A DNA stretch of 20,701 bases from DATLFS01 sp035540935. Its GTDB lineage: Bacteria; Actinomycetota; CADDZG01; WHSQ01. The stretch spans positions 1-20,701 of the forward strand of contig DATLFS010000080.1 of the NCBI GenBank assembly GCA_035540935.1, in the 5' to 3' direction. Shown here in pieces: positions 19,979-20,701 of this stretch (within the stretch, counting starts at the first letter, position 1; every line of letters begins with the position of its first letter). The translations under genes and the position numbers were made by a program. The notes beneath the pieces are model-generated. The model worked only from the letters and a program-made list of their open reading frames with translations, was not told the origin of the DNA and did not search any database.

Positions 19979-20701
19979 ATGGCCATGACGAACCAGCACC
20001 GGATCCACGAGCACACCAACGACAACGTCGACGCCATGGATCCCCATGCCGCCCACCAGGGCCGCGGCGCGCACACGGCCCATTCCGGCCATGGAGGCGG
20101 CGATCACGCTCACCACGACCCGGCTCAGTTCCGGGATCGGTTCTGGATCACGCTGGCGCTGGCGCTCCCGGTCATCTACTTCAACCACATGTTCCAGGAG
20201 CTCCTCGGCTACTCCGCTCCGCACTTCTACGGCAGCTCGTCGATCTCACCCGTTCTGGGGACTGTGATCTTCGTCTACGGCGGTTGGCCCTTCTTGAGCG
20301 GTGCCGTGGCCGAGGCCCGCAGCCGGCAGCCCGGGATGATGCTGCTGATCGGGCTCGCCATCACCGTCGCTTTCGGGGCCAGCGTGGCGACGGAGTTCGG
20401 AACGTTCGACCTGGATTTCTGGTGGGAACTCGCCGCATTGATCGCCATCATGCTCCTCGGTCACTGGCAAGAGATGAAAGCGATCGGCCAGGCGAGCAAC
20501 GCTCTCGCAGCCCTGGCCGAGTTACTCCCGGATGACGCCGAGCGTGTAACGGAGAACGGGACCGAGACCGTCGACATATCCGAGCTCCGCAAGGGCGACG
20601 TGGTCCTGGTGCGCTCAGGGGCACGCATCCCTGCCGACGGTCACGTCGTGGAAGGCTCCGCCGCCGTAGACGAGTCCATGCTCACCGGAGAGTCCCGTCC
20701 G
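19979..20701 (+). CDS. copB: Heavy-metal P1B-type ATPase, CopB-like, N-terminal part
   Basis: An ATP-driven exporter of copper/silver across the cytoplasmic membrane; partial, 241 codons to the window edge. The N-terminus is His-rich, with 11 His in the first 46 residues and no CxxC heavy-metal domain, as in P1B-3 (CopB) ATPases. Four membrane segments follow: FWITLALALPVIYFNHMF, SPVLGTVIFVYGGWPFL, MMLLIGLAITVAFGASVA and WELAALIAIMLLGHW. The actuator-domain motif is TGES (Thr236 to Ser239) after DESML. The phosphorylation (DKTGT) and CPx-type membrane motifs lie beyond the edge, so Cu+/Cu2+/Ag+ preference cannot be checked. The start is ATG 19979 with GGGAGG upstream; the ATG at 19985 is an alternative. 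Confidence 0.93.
   Translation, partial: MAMTNQHRIHEHTNDNVDAMDPHAAHQGRGAHTAHSGHGGGDHAHHDPAQFRDRFWITLALALPVIYFNHMFQELLGYSAPHFYGSSSISPVLGTVIFVYGGWPFLSGAVAEARSRQPGMMLLIGLAITVAFGASVATEFGTFDLDFWWELAALIAIMLLGHWQEMKAIGQASNALAALAELLPDDAERVTENGTETVDISELRKGDVVLVRSGARIPADGHVVEGSAAVDESMLTGESRP

Noticed and set aside
19718..20224. 168-aa minus-strand frame over tRNA-Lys and the copper gene
   Set aside because: It ends inside the tRNA (ending VARESNPEPTD, a familiar false translation of tRNA sequence) and lies antisense to the ATPase.
1..20701. CRISPR arrays, insertion sequences, phage genes, toxin-antitoxin or defence systems
   Set aside because: No regularly spaced repeats, transposase/integrase motifs, or recognised defence or toxin genes were found on either strand.

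Overview
The window is high-GC DNA from an actinobacterium, probably an uncultured one. The strongest evidence is a complete kgd gene, the single-chain 2-oxoglutarate enzyme with fused E2-type and E1 domains that is characteristic of Actinomycetota. A SigG-like ECF sigma factor, DrrAB-type transporter genes, a TIGR03084/mycothiol-type DinB-fold protein and a recurrent TAGNNT-N6-start leaderless promoter layout agree with this. I cannot place it below phylum; a deep-branching lineage such as Thermoleophilia is a guess.

Layout. 1-905 (-): GT4 glycosyltransferase, running off the left edge. 1074-2063 (+): ECF sigma factor with a SnoaL-like tail, overlapping tail-to-tail with a (-) operon at 1974-4166: ABC ATPase, ABC-2 permease, STAS protein. 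4347-6200 (+): CDP-alcohol phosphatidyltransferase, DUF2905 membrane protein, possible 25-aa basic peptide, VOC protein and flavin-reductase-like protein. 6205-7615 (-): PolX-like HhH-PHP protein and a second VOC protein. 7691-8137 (+): RsbW-type ATPase. 8142-10380 (-): ferritin-like protein, AlkA-like DNA glycosylase and an uncharacterised protein whose stop codon overlaps the glycosylase start. 10455-11243 (-): TIGR03084 protein. 11322-12362 (+): SDR epimerase. 12367-15969 (-): kgd. 16256-17464 (+): MFS exporter. 17472-18260 (-) and 18279-19511 (+): FAH-family hydrolase and class V aminotransferase-like protein, divergent across only 18 bp. 19550-19756: tRNA-His(GTG) and tRNA-Lys(CTT). 19979-20701 (+): start of a CopB-type copper P-ATPase behind a CsoR-like operator.

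Most of this is housekeeping and general stress or metabolic content. I see no CRISPR array, insertion sequence, phage gene or recognisable defence system. The most unusual items are non-coding: (i) a 124-nt nested inverted repeat between kgd and the MFS gene, with two copies of a 16-nt module in its loop; (ii) a repeated leaderless promoter geometry at five or more genes, including a back-to-back pair with overlapping -10 elements; (iii) a G-tract palindrome inside the 19-bp spacer of the copper ATPase promoter. Three convergent gene pairs are each separated by exactly 4 bp, leaving no room for classical terminators between them.

No gene-free stretch exceeds 300 bases. The largest are 15970-16255 (inverted-repeat element), 19757-19978 (copper promoter preceded by AT-richer sequence), 4167-4346 and 906-1073 (divergent promoter regions).
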